From: Bacteroidaceae bacterium
Lineage (GTDB): Bacteria; Bacteroidota; Bacteroidia; Bacteroidales; Bacteroidaceae
Length of the DNA: 35,886 nucleotides
Direction: 5' to 3'
Assembly (NCBI GenBank): GCA_017616445.1
Contig: JAFZYE010000074.1
Location: forward strand, 1 to 35,886
The position numbers and the translations under genes are program-made. This document shows positions 16,852 through 26,500 of this stretch, in pieces. How positions within the stretch are numbered: position 1 is the stretch's first letter; each line of letters begins with the position of its first letter. The notes under the pieces were generated by a model. It did not search any database and was not told where the DNA came from. It worked only from the letters and a program-made list of their open reading frames with translations.

Positions 16852-17121
16852 TTATTTACGGAGACCCAGAGCCTTAACAATGGCGCGGTAGCGCTCAATG
16901 TCCTTGTTCTTGAGATAGTTCAGCAAACTGCGACGCTGACCTACAAGCTTAACAAGAGCTCTGTTTGTGCTATAATCTTTGTGATTGGCCTTGACATGCT
17001 CGGTCAAACGGTCGATACGGTATGAAAATAAAGCTATCTGGCTCTCGCATGAACCAGTATCTGAATTAGACTTTCCGTACTGACTAAAGATCTCTTGCTT
17101 CTTAGCTGAATCTAAGTACAT
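16852..17121 (-). CDS. rpsO: 30S ribosomal protein S15
   Basis: An 89-residue ribosomal protein that binds the central domain of 16S rRNA and helps form the subunit bridge to 23S rRNA. The conserved SDTGSxESQIA segment, the RIDRLTEHVKANHKDYSTNRALVKLVGQRR core and the LKNKDIERYRAIVKALGLRK end are all present. Length is exactly that of the family. It has its own promoter at 17171-17200 and is not followed by pnp, its neighbour in many other bacteria. The leader of about 40 nt is short for the pseudoknot autoregulation known in E. coli; no such structure was seen. Confidence 0.97.
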   Translation of the reverse strand: MYLDSAKKQEIFSQYGKSNSDTGSCESQIALFSYRIDRLTEHVKANHKDYSTNRALVKLVGQRRSLLNYLKNKDIERYRAIVKALGLRK

Positions 17122-17170
17122 AAATGATAAATTTGTTTGTTAATTAATAAAATTTCGCGTAAAGCGACTG

Positions 17171-17200
17171 CAAAGGTACGAAATATTTCATAATGCACAA
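17171..17200 (-). promoter_or_regulatory. Bacteroidetes-type promoter for rpsO
   Basis: On the minus strand TTG (17200-17198), 19 bp spacer, then TACCTTTG (17178-17171) followed by CAG. Good match and correct distance to the rpsO start. Confidence 0.7.
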
Positions 17201-17282
17201 TGCAAAAATCGTAATTCTTTGTGAAAAATCATGATTTTCACGTTGTTTCTTGCCCGATTTCCTATTTTTAGAGCACTATATT

Positions 17283-18236
17283 TTATGCACTGAGCACCAG
17301 ATAGACGTAATAGGCTATCATTGAGAGGGTCAGTATACCACCTTGCCATCTGCCTATTCGATGGCGTTTGCCCATGATGCTAAACGCTGCCAACAACAGG
17401 ATGGAGAAGAGCAGTATCTTGAAGTCGAGAATCTCGATGTTCTTCGCTGTGATTGGATTGATGACAGAGGCTACTCCCAGGATGAACATGATGTTGAAGA
17501 TGTTGCTTCCCACCACGTTACCCATCGCCATGTCGGTGTCACCCTTTCTGGCAGCTACCACTGATGTGGCTAACTCAGGGAATGAAGTGCCTGCTGATAC
17601 AATCGTGAGTGCGATGACTGATTCGCTGACTCCTAATCCGGCTGCGATGCCTGCAGCTCCGTCCACAAACCAGTTGCCTCCGAATACAAGTGCAGCCAAG
17701 CCCAACACAATTAGTAGAATGGCTTTCCACATTGGCATCAGTGCCTCTGTTGTCCTTTCTTCTGTCCGTTTGGCCGATTTGAGTGATGTGTAGATGGTGA
17801 ACCCCAGATAGATGGCGAAGATGATGAGTAGCGTGATGCCCTCCATCCTTGTCAGCGTACCAATTCCGCAGCAGTAGTACACCATAATAAACAAGGTACA
17901 AGTTACCAGCACGTTCACAGGTAGGTCGCGAATCAGCAAGTCCTTCTTGCAGATAATCGGACAGAACAAGGCCGTCACTCCCACAATGGCCAATGTGTTG
18001 AACAGGTTGCTGCCTATTACGTTACCCATCGCCATGTCGCTACTGCCTTTCAGTGCGGAAACAGAACTGACCACCAGCTCAGGCAGCGAAGTGCCAAACG
18101 ACACAATTGTCAAGCCAATCAAGAGGGTCGACACATTGAACTTCCTCGCAATCGATGAAGCACCGTCAGTCAGGAAATCTGCTCCTTTAATAACTAATAG
18201 GAGCCCTATGATAAATTTTGCGATGAATAACCACAT
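17283..18236 (-). CDS. Calcium/sodium antiporter (CaCA family, YrbG-like)
   Basis: A 317-residue inner-membrane exchanger with about ten hydrophobic segments. The two inverted alpha-repeats are clear: GTSLPEL (48-54) with GNVIGSNLFN (71-80), and GTSFPEL (216-222) with GNVVGSNIFN (239-248). E53 and E221 are the ion-coordinating glutamates conserved in Na+/Ca2+ exchangers. The short acidic/basic loop at about 151-168 links the two halves. This matches the bacterial YrbG group (K+-independent). The gene is monocistronic with its own -7 element at 18266-18273 and diverges from porW. Confidence 0.9.
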   Translation of the reverse strand: MWLFIAKFIIGLLLVIKGADFLTDGASSIARKFNVSTLLIGLTIVSFGTSLPELVVSSVSALKGSSDMAMGNVIGSNLFNTLAIVGVTALFCPIICKKDLLIRDLPVNVLVTCTLFIMVYYCCGIGTLTRMEGITLLIIFAIYLGFTIYTSLKSAKRTEERTTEALMPMWKAILLIVLGLAALVFGGNWFVDGAAGIAAGLGVSESVIALTIVSAGTSFPELATSVVAARKGDTDMAMGNVVGSNIFNIMFILGVASVINPITAKNIEILDFKILLFSILLLAAFSIMGKRHRIGRWQGGILTLSMIAYYVYLVLSA

Positions 18237-18265
18237 AGATTTCTGTTTGAAACGAAACTACGGTG

Positions 18266-18273
18266 CAAAGTTA
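18266..18273 (-). promoter_or_regulatory. Promoter -7 element for the antiporter gene
   Basis: TAACTTTG followed by CA on the minus strand matches TAnnTTTG; no clear -33 box. The leader would be about 20-25 nt. Confidence 0.55.
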
Positions 18274-18463
18274 TGAAAAAATCTGAATATAAAGAAAGAA
18301 TTGCGAATCTTTTTTCGTCTTAGGTTACGATATAGTCAGCAAGTTCAAATGAATCTTGTGTCGGTCGGCTCAAGTAAAAACGCCTAAACAACTATAGAAA
18401 CGAAGAAGAGTCTCGATGTAAAGATGTTTGTTTTTCTCAAAAGAGAAAAAAGAGCGGTATTTA

Positions 18464-18495
18464 TTTGGTGAATCGAAGAAAAAAGCGTACCTTTG
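18464..18495 (+). promoter_or_regulatory. Bacteroidetes-type promoter for the porW-porX run
   Basis: TTTG at 18464-18467, 20 bp spacer, TACCTTTG at 18488-18495 followed by CAG. It is the only clear promoter upstream of the long plus-strand run ending at 34720. The predicted leader is about 95 nt and contains the hairpin at 18543-18559. Confidence 0.7.
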
Positions 18496-18542
18496 CAGGG
18501 AATGTTTTTTTTGCTGAATCTTTGGGGTTCACAAAATAAAAC

Positions 18543-18559
18543 ATAACGTTTTACGTTAT
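18543..18559 (+). promoter_or_regulatory. Hairpin in the porW leader
   Basis: A perfect 7-bp stem ATAACGT/ACGTTAT with loop TTT lies 37 bases before the porW ATG. As RNA it could affect initiation; as DNA it is a 17-base palindrome inside the transcribed region that a regulator could bind. No T-tract suggests termination. Confidence 0.4.
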
Positions 18560-18596
18560 ATGTAATGCTGGTAATCAAAAGTTGAAGGATATTGAA

Positions 18597-21542
18597 ATGA
18601 GGAAACTGCTAGGCATCATAGGTGTCGGATTGCTGATGACGATCATTGCTGCGTGTTCTACGAGTAAGAACACGGGGCTGAGCCGTCGTATGCAAGCGCT
18701 GAAGACTCAATACAATACTTACTTCAACGGAAATGAGGCATTCAAGGAAGGTTATTTGGCTCAGCGAGATGGGAATAAAGACAACTACATGGAGATGCTA
18801 CCCTATTACATGGTGGGCAATAAAAATACCGTGAAGTTGGGTGGTGGTCAGTTCGACCGTGCCATCGAGAAGAGTCAGAAAGCCATCAAACAGCATAGCA
18901 TCACAAAGAAACCAGAGGTGAGCGCTTCGAAACGACGTACAGTTAAAGGGAAGCTTTGGCTGGCACAAAAGGAGTATAACCCCTTCCTCTACAAGGCGTG
19001 GTTCTTAATGGGAAACGCTCAGTTCCAGAAAGGTGAGTTCTTCGAGGCTGCTTCAACATTTGCCTACATCCAACGTCTGTATGCGACCAAGCCGAATATT
19101 GTGGCGAAAGCAAGGGTGTTGGAGGCAAAGTGTTACGCTGAGATGGAGTGGTTCTACGATGCTGAAGACTTGCTGAACCGTGCCCAGCGAGATAGTTTCC
19201 CGACATCGCTCAACAGCGCCAAGGCAGCTATCTTGGCCGATTGCCAGATTCGTCAGCAACAATACGAGGAGGCAATCCCCAATGTAGAGCAGGCCATCAA
19301 ACGACAGAAAGGGTCGCTGGAGAAAGCACGACTATACTTCCTCCTAGGACAGTTGTATCATCAGACGGGCGAAGACCAGAAAGCCTTCAAGGCCTTCAAG
19401 AAAGTGTATTCGAAGAATCCGCCCTACGAACTGGAATTCAATGCACGTATCAAGCAGTCGGAGGTACTGTCGAAGGGGCAGTCGAAACAGATGATTGCCA
19501 AGCTGAAACGAATGGCGAAGAACTCCAAGAACAAAGACTATCAGGATCAGGTGTACTATGCCATCGGAAATATCTGGTTGGCGAACGGAGACACCCTCCG
19601 TGCCATCTGGGCCTATCAGGATGGAGTGGATAAGAGTACCAGAAACGGTATCGAAAAGGGTGTGGTGTGGCTCCATTTGGGACAACTGTATTGGGAACGT
19701 GAAGAATTTGTGAAGGCTCAGGCCTGCTATGCGGGTGTGCTGAGCTTGTTCGATAAAGACAGGGAAGACTACAAAGAGGTGAACGAGCGGTCGAGGATTC
19801 TGGATGAACTGCTGCCTTATGCTTCCGCTGTAGAACTGCAAGACAGCTTGCAGGAACTGGCTCGAATGGACTCTGTGGAACGGATGAAGGTGATAAAGAA
19901 CATCATCAGTGAGTTGAAGAAAAAAGAAAAGGAAGAAGAGAAGAAAGCGGCAGAAATGGCAAATGCCAACAATCAAAACCGCCCAGGAACCCAGAATCAG
20001 GGAGGCAATCAGCAGCGTCCAGGCAACCAGAACCAAGCGGCTACACAGTGGTATTTCTACAATGCTACTGCTGTGACAAACGGAAAGACAGAATTCCAAC
20101 GCCAATGGGGTACACGACCGTTGGCAGATGATTGGCGTCGTAACAACAAGACTGTTTTGGCTTTTGACGAAGAGACAGAAGAGGAAGAAAGCGAAGAAGC
20201 CGAGACCGACTCGATTAGCGGTTCAGATGCTCCGCGTGATTCGCTGGGTGCAGCACTGTCTGATTCTGTTGCAGCAAAAGCACCGAAAGTAGAACTATCG
20301 GAAGCAGAACAGAAGGCGCTGGAGAAGCAGAAAGAGTATGAGGGCGATCCACATCGTCCTGAGTACTACTTGAAAGATATTCCATTCTCAGACGAGCAGA
20401 TGGCACAATCGAATACGGCACTGGTGAATGGCCTTTACAACTCTGCCGTCATTTATAAGGATCGAATGGAGAATTTTGAGTTAGCTGAACGTACGTTCCT
20501 ACGAGTATGTACAGACTTCCCAGACTATGAAAAGATGGCCGACCTCTATTTCAACATGTATCAGCTCTATGCTCGATTCGGCTATCCAGCAGAGGCTGCC
20601 ACCTATCGCGAAAAGTTGATTGCAGAATATCCTGACAATGAACACGCCCAACTCATCGCCGATCCTTTCTATGAATTCAAAGGACGGTACGGCAAGCAGA
20701 TTGAGGACTCCATCTATCAGGTTGCCTATGACGCTTATGTGGCAGATGACTATGCACAGGTCATCGCGAATGCCGACTATGCTGCCAAGGAGTATCCAAA
20801 CGGAGAAAACAGGGCACGTTTCATGTTCCTCAGCGCAATGAGCCGCCTCAGTCAAGGTGACGATAGTAAATTCTTGACCGAGATGAAGGACATTGTAACC
20901 AACTATCCGAAGAGCACAGTAAGCGAATTGGCAGGATTGTATGTGAAAGGTCTGCAAAACGGACGTCTGCTGGCAAGTGGACGCATGAATAACGGCTCAA
21001 TATGGGAACGCAGAAGCTATCTCGATGGCGATTCGATTGCAGGTGACACCCTGTTCTCGGAAGAGAAAAACTGCAACTGGATATTTGTCGTAGCATACGA
21101 GCGCGACAGTATCAACGAAAACCAGCTGTTGTTTGAAATGGCACAATACAACTTCTCGAACTTCACCGTACGTAATTTCGACATCGAGATGGAGAAGACG
21201 GAAGGTATCAGTTTGCTGAAAGTAAAGACCTTCATGAACTACGACGAGGCCTACATCTATCTGCATCGTCTCACCAACAACCGCGAGATGGCGCAGAAGA
21301 TGGAAGGGCTGAAGATGTTTATCATCTCTGAAGACAACATGAAGAAACTCACACGTGGAATGAGTTATGCAGACTATTTCGAATTCTACGATGAAGTATT
21401 CGACCGAGTTGGAAAGTTGCAAATTGATGAAGATATGCTGGATACGCCGGACGTAGAGATTTATGACCCAGACGACCTCTACGATATTGACAGCGAGGAT
21501 ATGCCTGACATAGAGGACGATAACGATAACTATATTTTCTAA
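18597..21542 (+). CDS. porW: TPR lipoprotein PorW/SprE, type IX secretion component
   Basis: A 981-residue predicted lipoprotein (hydrophobic segment, lipobox IIAAC, C20). Tetratricopeptide-type helices run from about residue 40 to 435 and resume around 600-780, e.g. AWFLMGNAQFQKGEFFEAASTFAYIQRLY. Between them lie a charged coiled stretch and an Asn/Gln/Gly linker (about 438-483) and an acidic patch (about 522-545). The N-terminus (STSKNTGLSRRMQALKTQYNTYFNG) is characteristic of SprE/PorW, required for T9SS and gliding in Bacteroidetes. The ATG at 18597 is preferred over an in-frame TTG at 18582. The stop codon shares a base with the porX ATG (TAATG). The last ~35 residues are very acidic (Asp/Glu/Ile/Tyr), a possible interaction tail. 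Confidence 0.85.
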   Translation: MRKLLGIIGVGLLMTIIAACSTSKNTGLSRRMQALKTQYNTYFNGNEAFKEGYLAQRDGNKDNYMEMLPYYMVGNKNTVKLGGGQFDRAIEKSQKAIKQHSITKKPEVSASKRRTVKGKLWLAQKEYNPFLYKAWFLMGNAQFQKGEFFEAASTFAYIQRLYATKPNIVAKARVLEAKCYAEMEWFYDAEDLLNRAQRDSFPTSLNSAKAAILADCQIRQQQYEEAIPNVEQAIKRQKGSLEKARLYFLLGQLYHQTGEDQKAFKAFKKVYSKNPPYELEFNARIKQSEVLSKGQSKQMIAKLKRMAKNSKNKDYQDQVYYAIGNIWLANGDTLRAIWAYQDGVDKSTRNGIEKGVVWLHLGQLYWEREEFVKAQACYAGVLSLFDKDREDYKEVNERSRILDELLPYASAVELQDSLQELARMDSVERMKVIKNIISELKKKEKEEEKKAAEMANANNQNRPGTQNQGGNQQRPGNQNQAATQWYFYNATAVTNGKTEFQRQWGTRPLADDWRRNNKTVLAFDEETEEEESEEAETDSISGSDAPRDSLGAALSDSVAAKAPKVELSEAEQKALEKQKEYEGDPHRPEYYLKDIPFSDEQMAQSNTALVNGLYNSAVIYKDRMENFELAERTFLRVCTDFPDYEKMADLYFNMYQLYARFGYPAEAATYREKLIAEYPDNEHAQLIADPFYEFKGRYGKQIEDSIYQVAYDAYVADDYAQVIANADYAAKEYPNGENRARFMFLSAMSRLSQGDDSKFLTEMKDIVTNYPKSTVSELAGLYVKGLQNGRLLASGRMNNGSIWERRSYLDGDSIAGDTLFSEEKNCNWIFVVAYERDSINENQLLFEMAQYNFSNFTVRNFDIEMEKTEGISLLKVKTFMNYDEAYIYLHRLTNNREMAQKMEGLKMFIISEDNMKKLTRGMSYADYFEFYDEVFDRVGKLQIDEDMLDTPDVEIYDPDDLYDIDSEDMPDIEDDNDNYIF

Positions 21543-23095
21543 TGAACAACGGAACGCTATTATGGGTGGATGATGAGATTGAACTGCTGAAAGCATACAT
21601 CATCTTCCTGGAGAAAAAAGGTTACGAAGTCATCACAACCACCAATGGTCGTGATGCAATCGATATGTGCTCCGAACGGACATTCGACCTGATTTTCCTC
21701 GATGAAAACATGCCTGGTCTCAGTGGACTGGAAACGCTGACACAAATAAAGGAACTCAATAGCACCATTCCTATAGTGATGGTCACAAAGAGCGAAGAGG
21801 AGAACATCATGAACCAAGCTATTGGATCGAAGATTGCTGACTACCTCATCAAACCCGTGAATCCGAATCAGATATACCTCACCATCAAGAAACACCTCCA
21901 CAAGAAAGACCTGGAGGCAGAGGTGATGGACACCAGCTATCGTCAGAATTTCGGAAAGATCGGTATGCAAATCAACGACTCATACAGTCTGGACGAATGG
22001 AAGGACGTGTATCGTAAGTTGGTGTATTGGGAGCTGGAACTCAGCACGACAAACAGCGATATGACTGAGATGCTGAAGATGCAGAAAGCAGAAGCCAATC
22101 AAGAATTTGCTAAGTTCATCAAACAGAACTACGTCGATTGGATTTCCCATCCAGAACAGCGTCCGCTGATGAGCCCTGATATCTTCAAACGTAAAGTGTT
22201 CCCTTTGCTGAACAATCAGGAAAAGGTGTTTCTCATCGTATTCGACAACTTCAGATACGATCAGTGGCGAGTGCTCAGTCAGGAGTTGGCCAACGAATTC
22301 ACCTTCGATGACGACCTCTACATCAGCATCCTACCGACAGCGACCCAATATGCACGGAACGCCATCTTCGCAGGACTGATGCCGATTCAGATTGCCGACA
22401 TGTTCCCGGAGTTGTGGGTTGACGAGGAGGAGGAAGAAGGGAAGAACCTCAACGAAGCTCCTCTGATTGAGACTCAGATACAGCGTTATCGCCGTCACGA
22501 TACGTTCTCATATACCAAAATCAACAATTCGGCAGAGAGCGAACGGTTGGTGCAGCAATTCCACTCGTTGCTCAATAACGACCTGAACGTTATCGTGGTG
22601 AATTTCATCGATATGCTCTCGCACGCGCGTACGGAATCAAAAATGGTGAGAGAGTTGGCCTCGGACGAGAATGCTTATCGTAGTATTACCGCCTCATGGT
22701 TCCGCCATTCACCCTTGCGGGAACTGTTCACCTTGCTCTCGCAGACGGATGTGAAAGTCATCATCACCACCGACCACGGAGCAATCAAGGTGAGCAATCC
22801 GACAAAAGTGATTGGCGACAAGAACACCAATACCAACCTGCGTTATAAACTTGGCAAGAACCTCAACTATAATAAGAAAGAGGTGTATGAGATGAAAGAG
22901 CCGCAGAAGGTGATGTTACCCTCACCAAATCTCAGTACGACGTACATCTTCGCCACGAACGACGACTTCTTCGCCTATCCGAACAACTACAACTATTACG
23001 TAAACTATTACCGCAACACCTTCCAGCATGGTGGTATCAGCATGGAGGAAATGCTGATTCCGCTCATCACAATGGAAGGAAAGAAAAGGAGATAA
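21542..23095 (+). CDS. porX: PorX, response regulator with PglZ-type phosphatase domain (T9SS regulator)
   Basis: A 517-residue cytoplasmic protein. Residues 1-~120 form a receiver domain: acidic pair D10/D11, phosphorylation site D54 (LIFLDENMPG), T82 and K104 (YLIKPVNP). A helical middle region leads to a PglZ/alkaline-phosphatase-superfamily domain (about 225-510): D235 (VFDNFRYDQW), the Thr-rich LPTATQYARN (264-273) that supplies the nucleophile, D357/H361 (NFIDMLSH), D411/H412 (TTDHG) and H496 (FQHGGISMEE), all consistent with two-metal catalysis. PorX with histidine kinase PorY controls T9SS in Porphyromonas, and PorX proteins have been shown to act as zinc-dependent phosphodiesterases. 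Translation is coupled to porW by TAATG overlap. No porY kinase lies nearby. Confidence 0.92.
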   Translation: MNNGTLLWVDDEIELLKAYIIFLEKKGYEVITTTNGRDAIDMCSERTFDLIFLDENMPGLSGLETLTQIKELNSTIPIVMVTKSEEENIMNQAIGSKIADYLIKPVNPNQIYLTIKKHLHKKDLEAEVMDTSYRQNFGKIGMQINDSYSLDEWKDVYRKLVYWELELSTTNSDMTEMLKMQKAEANQEFAKFIKQNYVDWISHPEQRPLMSPDIFKRKVFPLLNNQEKVFLIVFDNFRYDQWRVLSQELANEFTFDDDLYISILPTATQYARNAIFAGLMPIQIADMFPELWVDEEEEEGKNLNEAPLIETQIQRYRRHDTFSYTKINNSAESERLVQQFHSLLNNDLNVIVVNFIDMLSHARTESKMVRELASDENAYRSITASWFRHSPLRELFTLLSQTDVKVIITTDHGAIKVSNPTKVIGDKNTNTNLRYKLGKNLNYNKKEVYEMKEPQKVMLPSPNLSTTYIFATNDDFFAYPNNYNYYVNYYRNTFQHGGISMEEMLIPLITMEGKKRR

Positions 23096-23097
23096 AG

Positions 23098-23514
23098 ATG
23101 CAGATAACGATTTCATCACTAGAACAGATACAAGAAGCCGCCCATCAGTTTGTCGAAGCGATGGGTCATCGGAAATTGTTTGCCTTTTATGGAAAGATGG
23201 GAGTCGGCAAAACCACCTTCATCAAGGCCATTTGCGAACAGATGGGCGTGACAGATGTCATAAACTCACCTACCTTCGCCATCGTCAACGAGTACATGGA
23301 TAGAGACCAGCGGCCCATCTACCACTTTGATTTCTATCGTATCAGGAAACCTGCCGAAGTGCTGGATATAGGATTCGAAGACTATATCAATTGTGATGCG
23401 TGCTGTTTCATGGAGTGGCCTGAGATGATAGAGGGTTTCCTTCCTGAGGAAACGGTCAAAGTCACGATGGAAGAACATGATGATGGTAGCAGGACTGTGA
23501 CTTTGGATGATTGA
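23098..23514 (+). CDS. tsaE: tRNA threonylcarbamoyladenosine biosynthesis ATPase TsaE
   Basis: A 138-residue P-loop ATPase that works with TsaB and TsaD to make the t6A modification at position 37 of ANN-decoding tRNAs. Walker A GKMGVGKT (32-39), the SPTF segment (57-60), HFDFYR (76-81) and EWPE (106-109) are all typical. It starts 2 bp after porX and is followed closely by dnaE, so it is cotranscribed. Length and motifs are complete. Confidence 0.93.
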   Translation: MQITISSLEQIQEAAHQFVEAMGHRKLFAFYGKMGVGKTTFIKAICEQMGVTDVINSPTFAIVNEYMDRDQRPIYHFDFYRIRKPAEVLDIGFEDYINCDACCFMEWPEMIEGFLPEETVKVTMEEHDDGSRTVTLDD

Positions 23515-23539
23515 ACAACAGAAAGACGATTCAGACAAT

Positions 23540-26500
23540 ATGGAAGACTTCATACACTTACACGTTCATACAGAATACTCGATTCTTGACGGCGCGTCAA
23601 AGATAAAGAAACTGATAGACAAAGCCATCGCAAACAACATGCGGGGCTTTGCCATCACCGATCATGGCAACATGTTTGGAGTGAAAGAGTATTTTGACCT
23701 ATGCAGTGGCGTGAATAAGAAGCGAAAGAAAGAAGGGTTGGAGCCTTTCAAACCGATATTCGGATGTGAGGTGTATGTGGCTGCCAACAAGAAAGAAGGA
23801 CGCGACAAAGATAAAGACAGCAGACGTTACCACCTGATTCTGCTTGCAAAGAACGAGCAAGGTTATCACAATCTTATCAAGTTGGTCAGTCGTGCATGGG
23901 TTGATGGATTCTATAGTAAACCACGAACCGATCATGACGACTTAAAACTGTTCCACGAAGGTATTATCTGTTGCTCTGCCTGCATTGCAGGCGAAGTGCC
24001 GGCTAACATCCTACGTGACAATATCCAAGCTGCCCGCGAGACAATTGAGTGGTACAAGAGCGTGTTTGGTGACGATTATTATATCGAACTCCAACGCCAT
24101 GAAGTGAAGGACCCCAATCAGTTTGCCAATCGCGAGACATTTATCCTGCAACAGCGTGCCAACAAGGTCATGATAGAGCTGGCAAGGGAGTATGGCGTAA
24201 AACTTATTTGTACGAACGATGTTCACTTCGTGAATGAAGAGGACGCTGAGGCTCACGACCACCTTCTTTGTCTGTCCACAGGAAAAGACCTGAATGACCC
24301 TACCCGTCTTGTTTACTCAAAGCAAGAGTGGTTTAAGACGAAGGAGGAGATGAACGAGATTTTTGCCGATGTCCCAGAGGCATTGAGCAACACCATCGAG
24401 ATTCTCGACAAATGTACGACTTATAACCTGGACTCCGACCCAATCATGCCTTTCTATCCGATTCCTGAGAGTTTCGGAACAGAAGAACAATGGCGTCAAA
24501 AATACTCGGAGGCAGACCTCTATAAAGAGTTTACAAGCGATGAAAACGGGGAAAATCAGCTCTCACCAGAAGAAGGAGAAGCCAAAATCCATAAGTTGGG
24601 AGGGTATGAGAAGATTTATCGTATTAAATTCGAAGCTGACTATTTGGGAAAGCTAGCCTACGAAGGAGCAGAACGGATTTATGGTACACCACTTAGCAAA
24701 GAGGTGGATGACCGCATCCGTTTTGAGTTGCACATCATGAAAACAATGGGTTTCCCAGGTTACTTCCTTATTGTTCAAGACTTTATCAATTCCGCACGTA
24801 ACGAGTTGGGCGTCTGGGTTGGTCCGGGACGTGGTTCCGCTGCTGGTTCTGTGGTTGCTTATTGTCTGGGCATCACGCGAATCGATCCTCTGAAGTACGA
24901 TTTGCTGTTCGAGCGTTTCTTAAATCCTGACCGTATCTCACTTCCTGATATCGATACCGACTTCGATGACGACGGACGTGGAAAGGTGTTACAATGGGTA
25001 ATGGACAAGTACGGTCCGCAGAACTGTGCCCACATCATCACATACGGAACAATGGCTACAAAGAACTCCATCAAGGATGTGGCTCGTGTAGAGAAGTTGC
25101 CTTTGGATCGTACCAATCAACTATGTAAAGCGATTCCAGATCGTCTGCCCGATGATGCAAAGATGAATTTGCCCAACGCCATCAAGTATACACCGCTGTT
25201 GCAAGAGGCTGAGTATTCACAAGACCCACGAGAATCGAACACCATCAAATATGCGAAGGCACTCGAAGGAACGGTGCGCAACATCGGTATTCACGCCTGC
25301 GGATTCATCATCTGTCGTGACCCGATTTCAGATCATGTGCCTATCAGTACTGCGGAAGACCCTGATTTCCCAGGTATCAAGACTGCTGTGACACAATACG
25401 ACGGACATGTTATCGAGACGACAGGACTGATCAAGATGGACTTCTTAGGCCTGAAGACGCTCTCGGAGCAGAAAGAGGCCGTCAAAAATATCAAACTGAC
25501 ACGAGGCATCGACATTGATCTTGATAACATTCCAATCGATGACGAACTGACCTATCAGCTTTATCAGAAAGGGCAGACTATCGGAACATTCCAGTTCGAG
25601 TCGGCAGGTATGCAAAAGTACTTGCGCGATTTGAAACCGACAGTTTTTGAGGATCTGATTGCCATGAATGCCTTGTTCCGTCCTGGTCCTATGAAGTACA
25701 TTCCTCATTTTATTGACCGTAAGCACGGGCGCGAGGAGATTACCTACGATATCCCTTGTATGGAGAAGTATCTCAAGGATACCTATGGTATTACCGTCTA
25801 TCAGGAGCAGGTGATGTTGTTGTCCAGACAGTTGGCCAACTTTACTCGTGGAGAGAGCGATGCCCTCCGTAAGGCAATGGGTAAGAAAAAGATTGATATC
25901 GTCAATGCGATGAAACCCAAGTTTATCGAGGGAGGCAAGAAAAACGGTCACGATCCTGCTGTGCTTGATAAGATATGGAAAGATTGGGAGGATTTTGCCA
26001 GTTATGCTTTCAACAAGTCGCATGCAGCTTGTTATTCGTGGGTTGCCTACCAGACAGCATATCTGAAAGCGCATTACCCTGCTGAGTTCATGGCCGCTCT
26101 GCTTACACGTCGACGCTCGGACATCAAGGAAATCACGAAACTGATGGACGAGTGTAAGGCGATGGGTATTGCGACACTCGGTCCGGATATCAATGAGTCA
26201 TTTGTCAATTTCGGTGTGAATCAGCAAGGTGAGATCCGCTTTGGATTGGCAGCGATCAAAGGAGTTGGTGAAGGGGCTGCAAGGGCAATTATTGACGAAC
26301 GCAGCAAAAACGGTCCATACAAAGATGTCTTTGATGTCGTAGAACGCGTTAATCTCAATACCTGCAACCGCAAATGTCTGGAGTGTCTGATCTGGGCAGG
26401 TGCATTCGACTCGTTTGGTGTGAAAAGGGAAATGTTCTTCTCTATGGCAAATTCGGATGAGTTGTTCCTCGACATCCTCATCAGATACGGAAACAAATAT

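Larger units (their letters stand above)
18237..18596. other. Divergent intergenic region between the antiporter gene and porW
   Basis: The 360 bp contain a minus-strand promoter element at 18266-18273, a plus-strand promoter at 18464-18495 and a hairpin in the porW leader at 18543-18559. No gene was found in it. Confidence 0.65.

Noticed and set aside
19344-20105. 253-codon antisense frame opposite porW.
   Set aside because: Opposite TPR sequence with strong codon periodicity; the translation is a hydrophobic shadow without family resemblance.
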